NCBI GenBank assembly: GCA_023846275.1
Contig: JAIUJO010000534.1
Location: 191,001-255,000, forward strand
Source: Vanilla planifolia
Taxonomy: Eukaryota > Streptophyta > Magnoliopsida > Asparagales > Orchidaceae
DNA: 64,000 nt
Reading direction: 5' to 3'
Shown: positions 23,937 to 36,901 of the stretch, in pieces
Position numbering within the stretch: position 1 is the stretch's first letter
How the letters are laid out: each line of letters starts with the position of its first letter
The notes under the pieces: model-generated
The model's database searches: none
Told to the model about the DNA's origin: nothing
The model's input: the letters and a program-made list of their open reading frames with translations, nothing else
Made by a program: the position numbers and the translations under genes

Positions 23937-25307
23937 GAAAATAACATCATAAAAGTATTGTAAATTTTATATAATTTAAAATATGACATATCATATAATA
24001 TAACAAAATAATAACTTTAATTAGTTAAATATTTTGCAAAAATCCTTATACCGATTATGATAAACTTGTATTAATTTATTTTTATGATATATATATATAT
24101 ATATATATATATATCTATATATATATATATCTGTGTGTGTTTTTTGTATTAAATTATTTAAATTTATAAATACTATATTAATAAAAATTAAAGAAAAAAA
24201 TAAAATAAAATTAATAATCAAAAAAGATTTTAATAATTTGTAATTTTCTACATTAAAAATAAAAAATATATTTATATCTTTATTATTATTAAATATTATG
24301 TAATATTAAATTAATATTTTTTTTATAAATTTTATAAGTCGCTTTTTAAGATTTAACTTTTATTAAATTATTTTACTTATGTATGTTTCTTTATGTTAAT
24401 CTCCATCATATTTTATCGCTATTTTCTCTACCGTATCATTAATCTCTTTTCTCTTTATTCTCTATCTCTTAATATTTTTCTTCGCTTCTTTCTCTCACCT
24501 CTATCATTTTTTAATTTCTTATTTCTCACTTTTTTACTTTTTTATTTTTTCTTTATCTCCTCTATGTTCCCTTTTTTATCCTTAATTAAATTAATAGTTG
24601 AAAATATTCTTTAAATATTTTCAATATTCCATTATGATGTTAAACCTCAGTAGTTTTTACATTTTAAAATTGTTTAATATTATGTTTTAATAAATTTTTT
24701 CATTTACTAAATATTATAAGTTTAATTATTTAAATTTAGTTTTTATTTAATTTATTTTTTCATTATTTTTTCTTTATCTTAATGTGTAATATATGGTATC
24801 ATTTACTTCCATTTCTTAAAGTCATTCTCCAATTTCTCTCTATGTTTTTTGTTTTCTTATATTCTTCTTGGCTTTTTCTCTCTCTTTAATTCTTATTTGC
24901 TTTCTCATTTCTATCCTTTTTTTCAATTTTTTTATTTATTTTCCAAATCTCTTTTACTTTCTCGTATTTCATTTTATCTTTAATAAATCATCTTTCATCT
25001 CTCTCTATTATTATTTTTCTCATTATCTTATATTAATCAATCTATGATTTTTCCCTTAAAATATTTGCCTTTCTTTGTATTATCTCTTTCTATTATTTAT
25101 TTTTTTATTTAATTGTACTTTTTATTTATAAAAATGATAACATGATAAAGGAAAAAATCATATATATTATTATTTATTTAACAAAAATAACAGTTTATGT
25201 TATATTTTATGCACTTTATATAAATAAAACATCAATACTTGAAAATATTACAATCATTATTTTCAAGACAATAATCAGATAATTATTATTTTTTGTCATT
25301 TTAATTA
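23937..25307 (+). repeat. A-to-C fused spacer lacking monomer B, with a TA microsatellite
   Basis: The A tract (about 24370-24590) joins at about 24590 to ttaatagttgaaaatattc, the same join as at about 12075. A second tract lies at about 24780-25110. A TA run sits at 24087-24132. Confidence 0.7.
24087..24132. repeat. TA dinucleotide microsatellite
   Basis: About 46 bases of nearly pure TA, interrupted by single C bases and followed by a short TG run. A 66-codon Ile/Tyr open frame on the minus strand is an artefact of it. Confidence 0.9.
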
Positions 25308-25421
25308 ATATAGGGCCACACCAGTTTTATATAACTAAATAATATTATCACTATAATGTTAAGTTTGCTTGGTTGAGATTAACTTTTAGATAGGTGTCCA
25401 CTTGAAAGTTTTGTTATACAT
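25308..25421 (+). pseudogene. 5S rRNA-like pseudogene, class C (C3)
   Basis: A 114-base segment with ggccacaccagttttatata, gttaagtttgcttggttg and tgtccacttgaaag. Confidence 0.78.
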
Positions 25422-26529
25422 ATTTGTTTATATTTTTATTTTTTCAAATTAATGTTAATTTATTTTAATAACATATTTAATTTTAAAAATTTAAATAATT
25501 ATAATTTATTGTTTATAAATTCTTTTTTTGTATTTAATAATTAAAAACAACTTTTTAATATTTTTTCCAATTTCTTGTAATAATAAATATGATAAAAAAA
25601 TAAGATATATTAAAAACTAAATTTAAATAATAAATTAATATTGAGAAAAATTATTATTAAAAATATTATAAAAAGAATTAATTTATGTTTGCAATAATAT
25701 ATATATATATTGTGTGCAAAGTTTTTTAAATATAGTAATAGCAAATTATTAAATACTAGAAATCTAAACTATAATCATTAGTATTAAATATTATTTATTA
25801 GTAATACCTATAGTATATCAAATAAATTTAATTTTTCAATTTTAAGTATGAAAAATAAATAGTAAATTAATAGCTAAAAATATTTTTTTAAATATTTCTA
25901 ATATTTTGAAAACTAGTTAATTTAAAATGATTTTTATATTTTTTTATTATTAAATATTATATATGATTCAATTAAAATATTTAATAAATTTAATAAGTTT
26001 AATTATTAAGTTTTTACTTTTATTTAATTTTTTCCATCCATTTTTTCTTTTTATCTCAAATTCTCTCACTTTCTACTCTTTTTTTCTATTATTCTCTTTT
26101 TTGTCTCTTCATTCTTTACCTCTTTATGTTCTTAGGCTGTCTCAGTACTATACATCTCCTTTCTCTCATTCTTCCTATTTCACCTTCTTATTTGTTATCT
26201 TTATCTCTTTTATGTTTTCTTTTTTCATTTTTTCTTTTTCTCTTAGTTAAATAATCTGTAATCTCTCTTTATTATTATTTTACTATTTATTTTTATTTTA
26301 TTAATCATTATCTTATTAAAATTATTAATGTTAACATTATCAAAAATAATTATTATGTAATTATTTATTTATTTTTTGTACACGAAATAATGATATCATA
26401 ATATTTTATGACTTATATAAAAGCATAATGTTTATTTAAAAGTGTATATTTTTGATAATTTAGAAAATTTTAGAAACGGTTCATTACATTTAAAAAATCG
26501 CAGCGCTTCGATTCTTTTTTTTGGGATGA
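25422..26529 (+). repeat. C-to-D spacer
   Basis: A+T-rich spacer with a polypyrimidine tract at about 26020-26310. The D upstream part is shortened. No gene is visible. Confidence 0.65.
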
Positions 26530-26647
26530 ATGTCTAACCACATCTGCATCATAACACTCGATATCATTGGAACTCAAAAGTTAAGCATGATTAAAAAAGC
26601 ATAATATTATTATGGTTGATCTCTTTCCAACACCCTTTGTTGCACAT
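26530..26647 (+). pseudogene. 5S rRNA-like pseudogene, class D (D5)
   Basis: A 118-base segment with aaccacatctgcatcataac, gttaagcatgattaa and tatggttgatctc. Intact 3' gttgcac followed by a T-run. Confidence 0.8.
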
Positions 26648-27805
26648 TTTTTCATTGCATTCCTTTTTCTAATTATTGAAAATTTATTTTTTAATATTAT
26701 ATTTTTAAGAAAAATTATTATAAAAGATATATTATAATAAAAATTTTCATATTTGTTTTTAAAAATAACTTTAAAATATTATTATTAATTTAATATAATA
26801 ATTAATATGACACATTATATGATTTAGTAAAAGATTAACTTTAATTTATTTTAATATTAAGGAAAATAACTTATATTAGTTATAATAAATTAGAATTAAT
26901 TTATGTTTGTAATGTTATATAGACCCTGTGAGTCAAATATTTCAATATAAAAATATTATATTATAGAGTATTAGTGATAAAAATATTATTTTATTAATTA
27001 TCAAGAAAATTTTAAAATTTATAATATTCTAATATAATAATAAATCTCAAATATTTTTAATATTTCATTTTTATTAAATGTTGTATATAATTAATATATT
27101 ATAAGTTTAATTATTTAGATTTAACTTTTACATAATTATATTTTATTTTTTTATCTTAATGTCTCCAATATTCTCTTACTTTTTTCTCTCTTTTTATCAT
27201 TCTCTTTTTTGTCTTTTTATTGCCTATCTCTATATATTTTTTTAGTCTCTTTTTCTCTCTATTATAATTTTCTACTTGTTTATTTCACTCTCTTACATTT
27301 TTTTATTTATTTTGTCATTTTTTCGATGTTCTATCTTTTTTTGCTCTTCCTTAAATCATCTCCATCTCTCTATATTATTATTTTATTATTTAGTTTTTTG
27401 TTAAAAACTATGACTTCAACACACTTACGGAATAATTATCTCCATCTTTACTATATCCTTTGAACTCATTAACTACAAATATTTAAGATAATATTGTGTT
27501 CCACAATACAATATGTAATATTTCTAATAAATATATATTTTATTATTTATATATATTAAGTAATTTAATTTCTTTTATTTAAAAGAATGATAATAAAATT
27601 GAAAAATTAATAATGATATAATATTTATATTATTAAAAATGATAGTTTATTTAAAAGTAAAAAATTATATTATAATATTATATGAGAAATATGATAAGCA
27701 TAAGAAAAATTTTGGAAGTACATTTACTTGTTAATTTAAACTTTAAAATTGTTTGTCGTTTTTAAAACAACGATTACGCAAAAACTATTTTTTTCTTTTG
27801 CATGC
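26648..27805 (+). repeat. D-to-E spacer
   Basis: A+T-rich spacer with a polypyrimidine tract at about 27150-27460. No gene is visible. Confidence 0.65.
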
Positions 27806-27923
27806 ATGTGCTACCTCACCAGTAATGTAGCACTAGATCCCACTAAAACTCCAAAGTTAAGGGTGCTTGGGCTAGAGTATTAACTGGATGTGTCACCTCT
27901 TGAGAATTGTAATTGTTGCACAT
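27806..27923 (+). pseudogene. 5S rRNA-like pseudogene, class E (E5)
   Basis: One of the best-preserved copies, 118 bases without gaps: gatcccactaaaactcc, gttaagggtgcttgggctag, gtcacctcttgag and gttgcac. The T-run attttttaat follows. Confidence 0.88.
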
Positions 27924-28185
27924 ATTTTTTAATGATTTTCTTTTTTCTCAAGAAAAAGAAATTTTAAAAAGATATTTGAAGTGAAGCCCCTCAAAACAAT
28001 GGTGAATTCCTAGAAATAAAATATTGATTTATTATAAAATATTTCAATAAATAGAATATATATATATGATAAGAATACTATTTTTAGAAAAAGTAAATAT
28101 ACATTATAATTAAGTTTATTTTAGAAATGGTTTATTATCAGCAAGATAACAATTACACAACTACGATAACTGATCTTTTGCATGC
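27924..28185 (+). repeat. Truncated E tail joined to B upstream spacer
   Basis: The E tail stops at about 28045 and is joined to the block upstream of a B copy. The G+C-richer core, the E-to-A spacer and the A monomer are all deleted here. Confidence 0.65.
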
Positions 28186-28303
28186 ACATATGACTACACT
28201 AACTTTATAACATTAGATGCCATTAAAACTTATGAGTTAGACATACTTAGGCAAGAGTACTATTTGGATTGGTGGCCTCGTAAAAAGTTATTGTGTTGCA
28301 CAC
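28186..28303 (+). pseudogene. 5S rRNA-like pseudogene, class B (B3)
   Basis: A 118-base segment with gactacactaactttataac, gttagacatacttaggcaag and ggattggtggcctcg. Intact gtgttgcac end. Confidence 0.8.
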
Positions 28304-29055
28304 AGTCTAATAATATGTCAATATACAAAAAAGTAAATTCTTAAAAAAAGAAAATTTATAATTGCAAATTTTGAAGTTTGTATTTAATAACAACATTATA
28401 CTTTATTATCAATTTAATATAATAATAAATATGAATGTTATATAATATAATTAAATAATAATTTTCTTTTTAATATTGAGCATAATAACTTATTTCAATT
28501 ATCATAAATAAGCTTTAATTTTTGTTTATAAAAGTAGATATATAGCGTGTAAAATATTTTCAAATAAATTAGTATAATGTTCTCAAAAATAAAAATCAAA
28601 ACTTTTTCCACTAATATTAAATAATATTTATATTTATTACCTATATGATGTCAAATAAAGTTAATATATTATAATAATTATATTATATATTATTTAAATT
28701 ATTTTTTTAAGAATGAATAAAATAATATTAAATAATAGTTGAAAATATTCTTTTTAATATATTTAATATTCTAATATAATGATAAATCTTAATATATTTT
28801 TTATTTCAAAATTAAAGAAATGTATATGTGAATAATTTTTTATATTGGATAAATATCATAAGTTTAATTATTAAAATTTAGCTTTTATTAAATTATTTTT
28901 CAAATTATTTTCTCTTTATCTTAATGAATAATATATTCTCTCATTTTGAACTCATCATTAATATTATTTAATAAGGCACTTTTTCGAAAAAGTTCATAAC
29001 CTCAAAAGAAACCCTAGCACTTCGATTCTTTGCCAATTCTTTGCCTTTTGCATGA
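28304..29055 (+). repeat. B-to-D fused spacer lacking monomer C
   Basis: The B spacer joins at about 28940 to the end of the C-to-D tract (tctctcattttgaactcatc). C and most of both tracts are lost. Confidence 0.6.
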
Positions 29056-29172
29056 TTGTCTAACTACATTAGCATCATAACACTCGATATCACTAGAACT
29101 CCAAAATTAAGCATGCTTTGAAAGCGTATTATTATGATGGTTAACCTTTTTTGAGCTCCCTTTCTTGCACAT
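29056..29172 (+). pseudogene. 5S rRNA-like pseudogene, class D (D6)
   Basis: A 117-base segment with aactacattagcatcataac, an unusually 5S-like gaactccaaaattaagc, and cttgcac. It keeps gaactcc where other D copies have gaactca. Confidence 0.8.
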
Positions 29173-30282
29173 TTTTTATGGCATTCCTTTTTCTTATTAT
29201 TAACAATTAACTTTATAATATTCTTATTTTAAGAAAAAATTATCATAAAAGATATTTTATAACGAAATTTTTCGTAATTAATTTTTATAAATATCTTCGT
29301 AATAATATTATTAATTTAATATAATATGAATATGACACATTATATGATATAATAAAATATTAACTTTAATTTATTTTAATATTAAGAAAAATAACTTATA
29401 TTTGTTATTATAAATTAAAATTAATTAATTTTAATAATGTTTTATTGATGTTGAGTGTCAAATATTTTAATATAGAAATATTATGTTAAAAGATAGTAGA
29501 GATAAAAATAATGTTTTATTGACTATCAAAAAAATTTAAACATTTGTAATATTCTAAGATAATAATAAATCTCAAATATTTTTATACTTTATTATTATGA
29601 AATATTATATTTAATTATTGTATTATAACTTTAATTGTTTAGGTTTAACTTTTCATTAATTATTTTTCTAACTTTTTTCTTTTTATCACAATGTCTCTAA
29701 TATTTTCTCACTTTCTTTTTTCTCTTATTATGATTCTCTTTTTTAACTCTTTATTACCTATCTCTTTATATTTTTTGTCTCTTTTTGTCTCTATTATCCT
29801 TTTCTACTTCTTTATTTTATTTTTTTTGCATTTTTTTATTTATTTTTTAATCTTTTTCATCTTCTCCTTTTCCTTTTGCTCTTTATTAAATCATATCTAT
29901 ATCTTTATATTATTATTTTATTATCTAGTTTTCACTTATCAAAATATGACTTCCATTCACTTATTGGATAGCTATTTTCAACTTTATTATCTCTTTTGGA
30001 ACTCATTAGTGACAAATATTTAAGGGAGAATTTTGTTGCATAATCTAATATATAATATTTATGATAAATAAATCTTTTTTTTTATATTTATTAAGTAATT
30101 TAGTTTTTTTAATTATTTGATTGATAATTAAATTAAAGAAATTCTTATGATATGATATCTAAGTTATAAAAAATAAAAAATTTATTTCATTATTTATTTA
30201 ATAAAAAAAAATATTTATATCATAATATAATATGACAAATATGATAAGCATAAGAAAAGATTTTAAAGTATATTTAAGCATG
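29173..30282 (+). repeat. D-to-E spacer
   Basis: A+T-rich spacer with a polypyrimidine tract at about 29660-30000. The last part before E6 is shortened. No gene is visible. Confidence 0.65.
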
Positions 30283-30399
30283 CTTTGAGACTGCACTAGC
30301 ATTGTAGCACTAGATCCCGTTAAACAACGAAGTTAGTGATGCTTGGGCTGGAGTATTAATTGTATGGGTCACCTCTTGAGAATTCCAGTTGTAGCACAT
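30283..30399 (+). pseudogene. 5S rRNA-like pseudogene, class E (E6)
   Basis: A 117-base segment with gactgcactagcattgtagc, gatcccgttaaac, gatgcttgggctgg, tatgggtcacctcttgag and gtagcac. A T-run follows. Confidence 0.85.
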
Positions 30400-32115
30400 A
30401 TTTTTTCATAATATTTTTTTCTTATAAAAAAATTAATTTTAAGAAGATGACTCAAGTGAGTCTCACTAAAAAGGTAGTGAATTCCTATGAATAAAATATT
30501 AATTTACTATAAAATATTTTAATATAGCATTTATAGTTGTTTTCCATGATGTTTAACATATATATAAAAGTGAACTTATATAAATTTAATTTTGTTTTAA
30601 AAATATGTTAAGTTTTATGAAAGTCGTGTAATTTAAAAAGAACCATTAAAAATACACAAATTCAATTTTTAAGTTGCTTGGCCTATAAAACTATAATATA
30701 TCGACTTCAAGAGAAAAACAAGGCAAACACAACACAATATAAGTCTTTTAGAAAAAGTTGGGTAGGCAAAACCATCACAACAAAGAGACAAATGAGACGT
30801 ACTATTACAATGTTTTAATGAAATAAACCATAATAGCTACTATAGCCTTACAACAAACTGAAAATGTCACCAAAAAGTAAAACATCCAATTGACGATAAT
30901 AGAAATCAATACAATCTAAATGCTCTACTTGATGAATCATTAAAGAGACATAATTGTCTCAATTAAATGAATTAAAGAACAAAGAAAATTAATCACATGG
31001 CTGATTCGAAAAGAAAAGGATTTAAGAAATTTGATGAGTGAATGACGTAGTAGCATATAAAAAAAACATCGACAACAAGCTGTTAACGTTTTTAATATTG
31101 TTTCTTTATGTTACATAAAATTGTTTTCTTATTTTTCCACAAGAATCTGCTTTTTATTTTCAATTTTAACTACTAAAAGCTTTTACCAAACACCCTATTT
31201 AGTTGTGATATTTTTCGGTGCTTTATAAATATTTTAACTGGGAAATAACAAAAATTAAAAAGCTCTCCAAGGGATCGAAATCAAGGCTAAAATAGCCGTT
31301 ACACAGTAGCCATTCCATTAGAGCACATCGGGACCGTTTGATTGCAAAAACTGTCCGATCGGACAAATTTGATCGAATCTGTGTTTTCACAATTATGAAA
31401 TTGAGTTCGTTAGAAAAGAATCACGGTCTGATGGAAAAATTAACAGTCGAGTGAAAAAAATATGGACCGTGCGATCGCAACCTATCGCGATCAAAAGATT
31501 GTTAATATTAGACGTTTTAAATGATAAGCAATGGCGGTGAATGTTTGATTGCAAAACACATTAATCCCCCAATTCTGCAATTCATGGGTTCAAATAGTTA
31601 GTTTCTTTGGTGCCATATTCGTCATTGGCTTCAGACTTTTCAGCTTAAAACTTATTTTTTCATGAGAAGCAACCGTGTCATGAATTTTAGTAGTTGTGGT
31701 TACCAGATTTGGAAGTCTATTAGCCTGATCTTTCAGCTGCCATACTGCATTAATTTTTTTCTTTGTCAAATATTCGAAACTTTCTGCGGCGAGCTTCAAT
31801 GTTATTCGATTTTGAATTGCTGGGGACTCGAGTACGTGATGCCTTCTGCAGACGAGCTTCAATTTTTTATTTAATTTTCTGATTTACGATTCTGGCTTCA
31901 TTTATTTGGTTTTTGAATTACTGATTTGCATTTCACTATGATGGCCAGTGAATTTTTGGCAGGCTATATTTAGGAATTTTGGAGTTGCTGAGTCCTTTTT
32001 GTTTGCTCGATCAAAAAATGAAATGTTTTGAATTAAATATGTGCCAAACTCGTGCAGATCTAGTTACCATTGATAGTTTCTGTTAACTAGGGTGACCTGA
32101 TTATTTTTGACAGTT
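30400..32115 (+). repeat. E-tail module 5 with G+C-richer core
   Basis: Complete tail with core at about 31260-32110. It has the ggcttcaat-like repeats at 31760-31900 (as gagcttcaat) and the conserved end gatctagttaccattg. Stops interrupt the frame that is open in module 1. Confidence 0.78.
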
Positions 32116-33097
32116 CAGTTTTTTTAAATTATTCCTATCACGTATTTTCTCTCATCTTAATATCTAACATATTTTTTTTATATCTTTGCTCTCACTCATT
32201 TATCACGGTCTTGTTTGTGTTTTTAATCACCATATTTTTTATATTCTTTTTGCCTATTTTTTCTATTCTTCTCTCCTTTCTAATTTATCTCACTTTCACA
32301 TATTTATTTATTCTTTCTATCTTTTTCATGTTTCCTCCTTTTTTCACCCTCCTTAAATCATCTCACGTCTCTCTTTAATATTATTCATCTCATTATTTTG
32401 CCCTTATCAATTCATGACATTCTCTTTTTTACAAAATAATTATCTAGTTACCATCACTATGGTGACCTATTTATTTTTTATCGTTAACTATTTTTAAATT
32501 ATTTATGTCGCATATTTCACTTTGTCTTAATGTCTAACATAATTTTTTATATCTTTTCTCTAACACATTTATCAAACTCTTGTTAGTGTTTTCATCGTCC
32601 ATTATTTTATATTCTTCTTGGACTTATTTTTTTTCTTTTTTTCTCTATCTTCTTATTCACTCTCTTTCACTTATTTATTTATTCTCTCTATCTATTTTAT
32701 ATTCTCTCTTTTTTTGTGTCTTCATTAAATTGTCTCTCATCTCCCTCTATTATTATTTTCCTCTCTATCTTGCTCTTATCAATTCATCTCTAACTCTTTT
32801 ATTATCTTTTTCAGCCCATCATTTTATAATATTTATGAAATCTCTCATGTTGTATAGTAACATAATGGATGAAAATTTTATTCACTAATATTTACTTTTT
32901 TGAAAATAAAAGTTGATGTAATTTTTTAATTAATTTTTTAAAACTAAAATAATAATATTATAATATATTATGACACATATAATAAGCATAGATTTTAATT
33001 AAAGTTGTATATGTTTGATAATTTAAGAACTTTTAGAAATGGTTCATTGCCATCATAAAAATAATCAAATAATTATTTTATTTTGTCTTTTATAAAT
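32116..33097 (+). repeat. E-to-A spacer with tandem duplication of the pyrimidine tract
   Basis: A first tract at about 32130-32430 is followed by a second copy of the module end (tagttaccatcactatggtg, 32454-32473) and a second tract at about 32510-32830. A segment of about 370 bases is thus duplicated in tandem. Confidence 0.75.
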
Positions 33098-33160
33098 ATG
33101 TTCGACCACACAAGTATTTTACCATTAGATCTCATTAAAAGTCCGCTATTGGAATTAACC
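33098..33160 (+). pseudogene. 5S rRNA-like pseudogene, class A, partial (A5)
   Basis: It retains gaccacacaagtattttacc, gatctcattaaaagtcc and a short tattggaatt remnant. The A-box and 3' end are missing. Confidence 0.7.
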
Positions 33161-33492
33161 TTTTCATTGCTTTTCTTTTTTTAATGATTGACATTTCCAT
33201 AATATTATAATGTAAAAAAATTATTTGAAAAGATAGTTCATGGTTACCATTATAGTAATGAAGTTTTAGAAATAACTTCGTAAAATTATTACTAATCTTG
33301 TATAATTATAAATATGGCACATCATATGATATAATAAAATAATAAATTTCATTAAGTTAAACATTTATAAAAATATCTTATATCAATTTGAATTAATTTA
33401 TATTTACAATAGTATGTATATGTTGTGTATTAAATTATTTGAATATATAAATATTTCATTAGACAAAATTAGAGATAAAAATAAATATAAAA
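33161..33492 (+). repeat. Truncated A spacer
   Basis: The A spacer ends at about 33492 where it joins an E tail in mid-course (gggcagtgaattcctatg). Monomers B, C, D and the E 5S copy are absent. Confidence 0.65.
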
Positions 33493-34770
33493 TTAATAAT
33501 CAAAAGGGCAGTGAATTCCTATGACTAAAATATTTGATATATTATAAAATATTTCAATATAGCATTTATACTAATATTTAATAATGTTTAACAAATATAT
33601 AAAAGTGAAGTTATATAAATTTTATTTTATTTTAAAAATATATTAAGTTTTATGAAGGTCATGTAATTGAGAAATAAAATATAATTAATAATATACAAAT
33701 TAGATTTTTAAGTTGTTATGCTTATAAAAAAGGCATATATCTATTCCAAGAAAAAACAAGGCAAGCTTAACACAATATAAGACTTTTTGAAAGGGCGGGA
33801 AGGGTAAAACCCTCTGAACAAAGAAAAACATTTAATGAACAAAAATAAAAAAGAATACCATCTCACTTGGTTGATTTGAAAAGAAAAGAATTTAAGGAGT
33901 TTGATAAGTGAATGGCATAGTAGAATATAAAGATGTTCTCTTACTTTTCTATAAAAATTTTTGATTTATTTTTGTTTTTAAAGGCTAAAAGTAGTTATAA
34001 AACACCACATTTAGTTGTGATATTTTTCGATGCTTTATAAATTTTTTAATTGAGAAATTAAAAAAATAAAAGCTCGCCAACTACTAAAATAGTCCTTGCT
34101 TAGTCTCCGTTAGATCAGAACTCTATAGGATTGTTCAATTTTGAAAACCGTGCAATCACAGGAATTTGATCCAATCTATGCTTTCACAAATATGAAAATG
34201 ATCTGGTCCGTTAGATAAGTCCCATGATCTCACTACAGCATTTAACTGTCGAAAAGAAATACGGACCATGGAAACACAACATTTAAATGATAAACAATGG
34301 GAATGAATGTTTAATTGCTAAAATGTGCCACCAGACAATGCACATTAATCTTGTAATTCATGGGTTTGAATAATGCATTTCTTTCATTCAACAATGCACA
34401 ATTACTTTGCACATTTCAGCTTAAAGCTATTTTTTTCAACAGAAGCATTCACGGTGTCAATGTTTTTTTAATTGCTATGGACACGAGTATCCAATGCTGT
34501 CTACGGGCGGGCTTCAATTTTTTATATTTTTGAATTTTAAGATTTGCAATTCGAGCTTCATTTGTTTTGTTTATTGAATTACTGATCTGTGTTTCACTAT
34601 GACGACCCATGAATTTTTGGAAGGGTTCATTTATTTGTTTATTGAGTTGCTAAGTCCCTTTTGTTTGCTTCATCAAGAAATGGAATGTTTTGAAATAATT
34701 ATTTGCCAAACCCATTCTGATATAATTACAATTAACAGTTTCAATTGACTAGGGTGACCCATTTATTTTT
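33493..34770 (+). repeat. E-tail module 6, internally deleted
   Basis: It starts inside the tail and has several internal deletions (for example near 33840-33860 and 34440-34460). It ends at the usual module boundary (ctagggtgacccatttatt). Confidence 0.72.
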
Positions 34771-35449
34771 GAAGGTTAAGATTTTTAAAATTATGTTTTT
34801 CACGTATTTCTCTTCATCTTAATGTCAAACATATTTTTTATATATTTTCTCTCTCTCATGTATCACATTCTTATTTGTGTTTTCATTCTCCATATTTCTT
34901 CATATTTTTTGCCTTATTTTTTTCTATTGCTCTCTACTTTCTTATTTATCTCTCTTTCACTTATTTATTTATTCTCTCTATCTTTTTTCTGTTCGCATTC
35001 ATTAAATCATCCCTCATCTCTCTCTATTATTATTTACCTCTTTATTTAGTTCTTATCAATTCATGATTTTGTAACTTTTAAAGAATAATTCTCTTACTTT
35101 TTATCACCTTTTTAGCCAATGATTTAATAATATTGAAAAAATCCCTCTTGTTGTACAGTTTAATATTATTTGTTTTTATAACACAATTTATTTTTTAATT
35201 GGTTTGAAGAGTAACATAATCGAAGAAAATTTCAATCACTAATATTTATTTTTTAAAATAATAGTTTATATAATTTTTTTATTAATTTTTTAAAGCTAAA
35301 ATAATAATATTATAATATATTATGACCCATATAATAAGCATAAATTTTAATTAAAATTGTATATTATTTATAATTTAAGGAATTTTAGAAATGGTTCATT
35401 AACATCCTAAAAATAATCACATTATTATTGTATTTTCTTTGTTAGAAAT
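34771..35449 (+). repeat. E-to-A spacer with polypyrimidine tract
   Basis: The T/C-rich tract at about 34800-35090 is followed by the A upstream block. No gene is visible. Confidence 0.65.
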
Positions 35450-35566
35450 ACGTTCGACCATACCAACATTTCACCATTGCATCACATTAAAAATTCAAAG
35501 TTAAATATGCTTGGGTGATAGTAGTATTAGGATTGGTGACCTCACTAAAAGTCTAGTATTGCACAT
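35450..35566 (+). pseudogene. 5S rRNA-like pseudogene, class A (A6)
   Basis: A 117-base segment with gaccataccaacatttcacc, gttaaatatgcttgggtg, ggattggtgacctc and attgcac. Both promoter regions are recognisable. Confidence 0.85.
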
Positions 35567-36783
35567 ATGTTTTCATAGCTTTTCTTTTTATAATGATCGA
35601 CATTTCCTTAATATTATGGTGTAAAAAAATTATTTGAAATGATAGTTCATGATTACCATTATTGTAATGAATTTTTAAAAATAACTTCATAAAATTATTA
35701 TCAATTTTATATAATTATAAATATGGCACATCATATAAGATAATAAAATAATAACTTTCATTTAGCTAAATATTAAGCAAAACAACTTATATAAATTATA
35801 ATAAATTTTAACCAATTTATGTTTATAGTAGTATATATATGTTGTTTATTAAATTTTCTAAATATATAAATATTAAAATATAGAAAATTAGAGTTAAAAA
35901 ATAATATTAAATTAATTATCAAAATAAAATTTTAATATTAATAATATTCTACAATAATAATAAACACGAATTATTTTTTATATTTATATTATTTTTAAAT
36001 ATTGTATAAGTTTAAATTATCATATTTTATAAAGATTATGAGCTTGATTGTTAAGTTTTAATTTTTATTTCATTACTTTGCTTATGTTTATTTCTCTTTA
36101 TATTAATGTCAATCATATTCGATCACTTCTTTCTTCACACTATTGTTAATCTCTTTTTCTCTTCATTTCCTATCTCTTAATATTTTTCTTCACTTCTCCA
36201 TCTCCTCTTTTCTTTTTTAATTTCTTACTTCTCTCTTTTTCACTTTTTTATTTTTTCTCTTTGAGTCCTCTATAATTACTTTTTTCTTTTCTCCTTCACT
36301 AAATAATCTCTCATCTTTTTGTATTATATTATTTTATTTTATTTTACTCTTATTAATCTATTACTCTCTATCTCTCTCACAAAATTATTATTTCTTTATC
36401 CATAATCTCTTTTGTATATCAATTAATAATATTTGTGAAACCTCTCATATTGTGCTTTTTAATATACAATATTTATGATAATTATATTTTTTGTTATTTA
36501 AATTTTTACTTATTTTTATTTTTTATCTATAAGAATGCTAATATATTGAAAGAAAATCTCATGTATTAATTTCAACATTTTCGAAAATAATAGTTTACCT
36601 AAATTGTTTTCTTAATGTTACATAAATAAGATATTGATATTAGAATATATTAGTATAGGTATATATGATAAGCATAATGTTTTTTAAAATTTAAATATAA
36701 TAAATAAATTAAATTTTTTTTGTAATTATTTAATATCGTCAAGATAAAAATTACACAACTATGATAATTTAATTTTTGCGTGC
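35567..36783 (+). repeat. A-to-B spacer
   Basis: A+T-rich spacer with a polypyrimidine tract at about 36080-36420. No gene is visible. Confidence 0.65.
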
Positions 36784-36901
36784 ACATATGACCACATCAG
36801 CTTTATAACATTGGATATCATTAAAACTTCAAAGTTAGACAATCTTTGGAATGTGTACTGTTGGGATGGTTGGCCTTTTAAGAAGTTCTGGAATTGCACA
36901 T
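36784..36901 (+). pseudogene. 5S rRNA-like pseudogene, class B (B4)
   Basis: A 118-base segment with gaccacatcagctttataac, gttagacaatctttgg, gggatggttggcc and attgcac, followed by a T-run. Confidence 0.8.
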
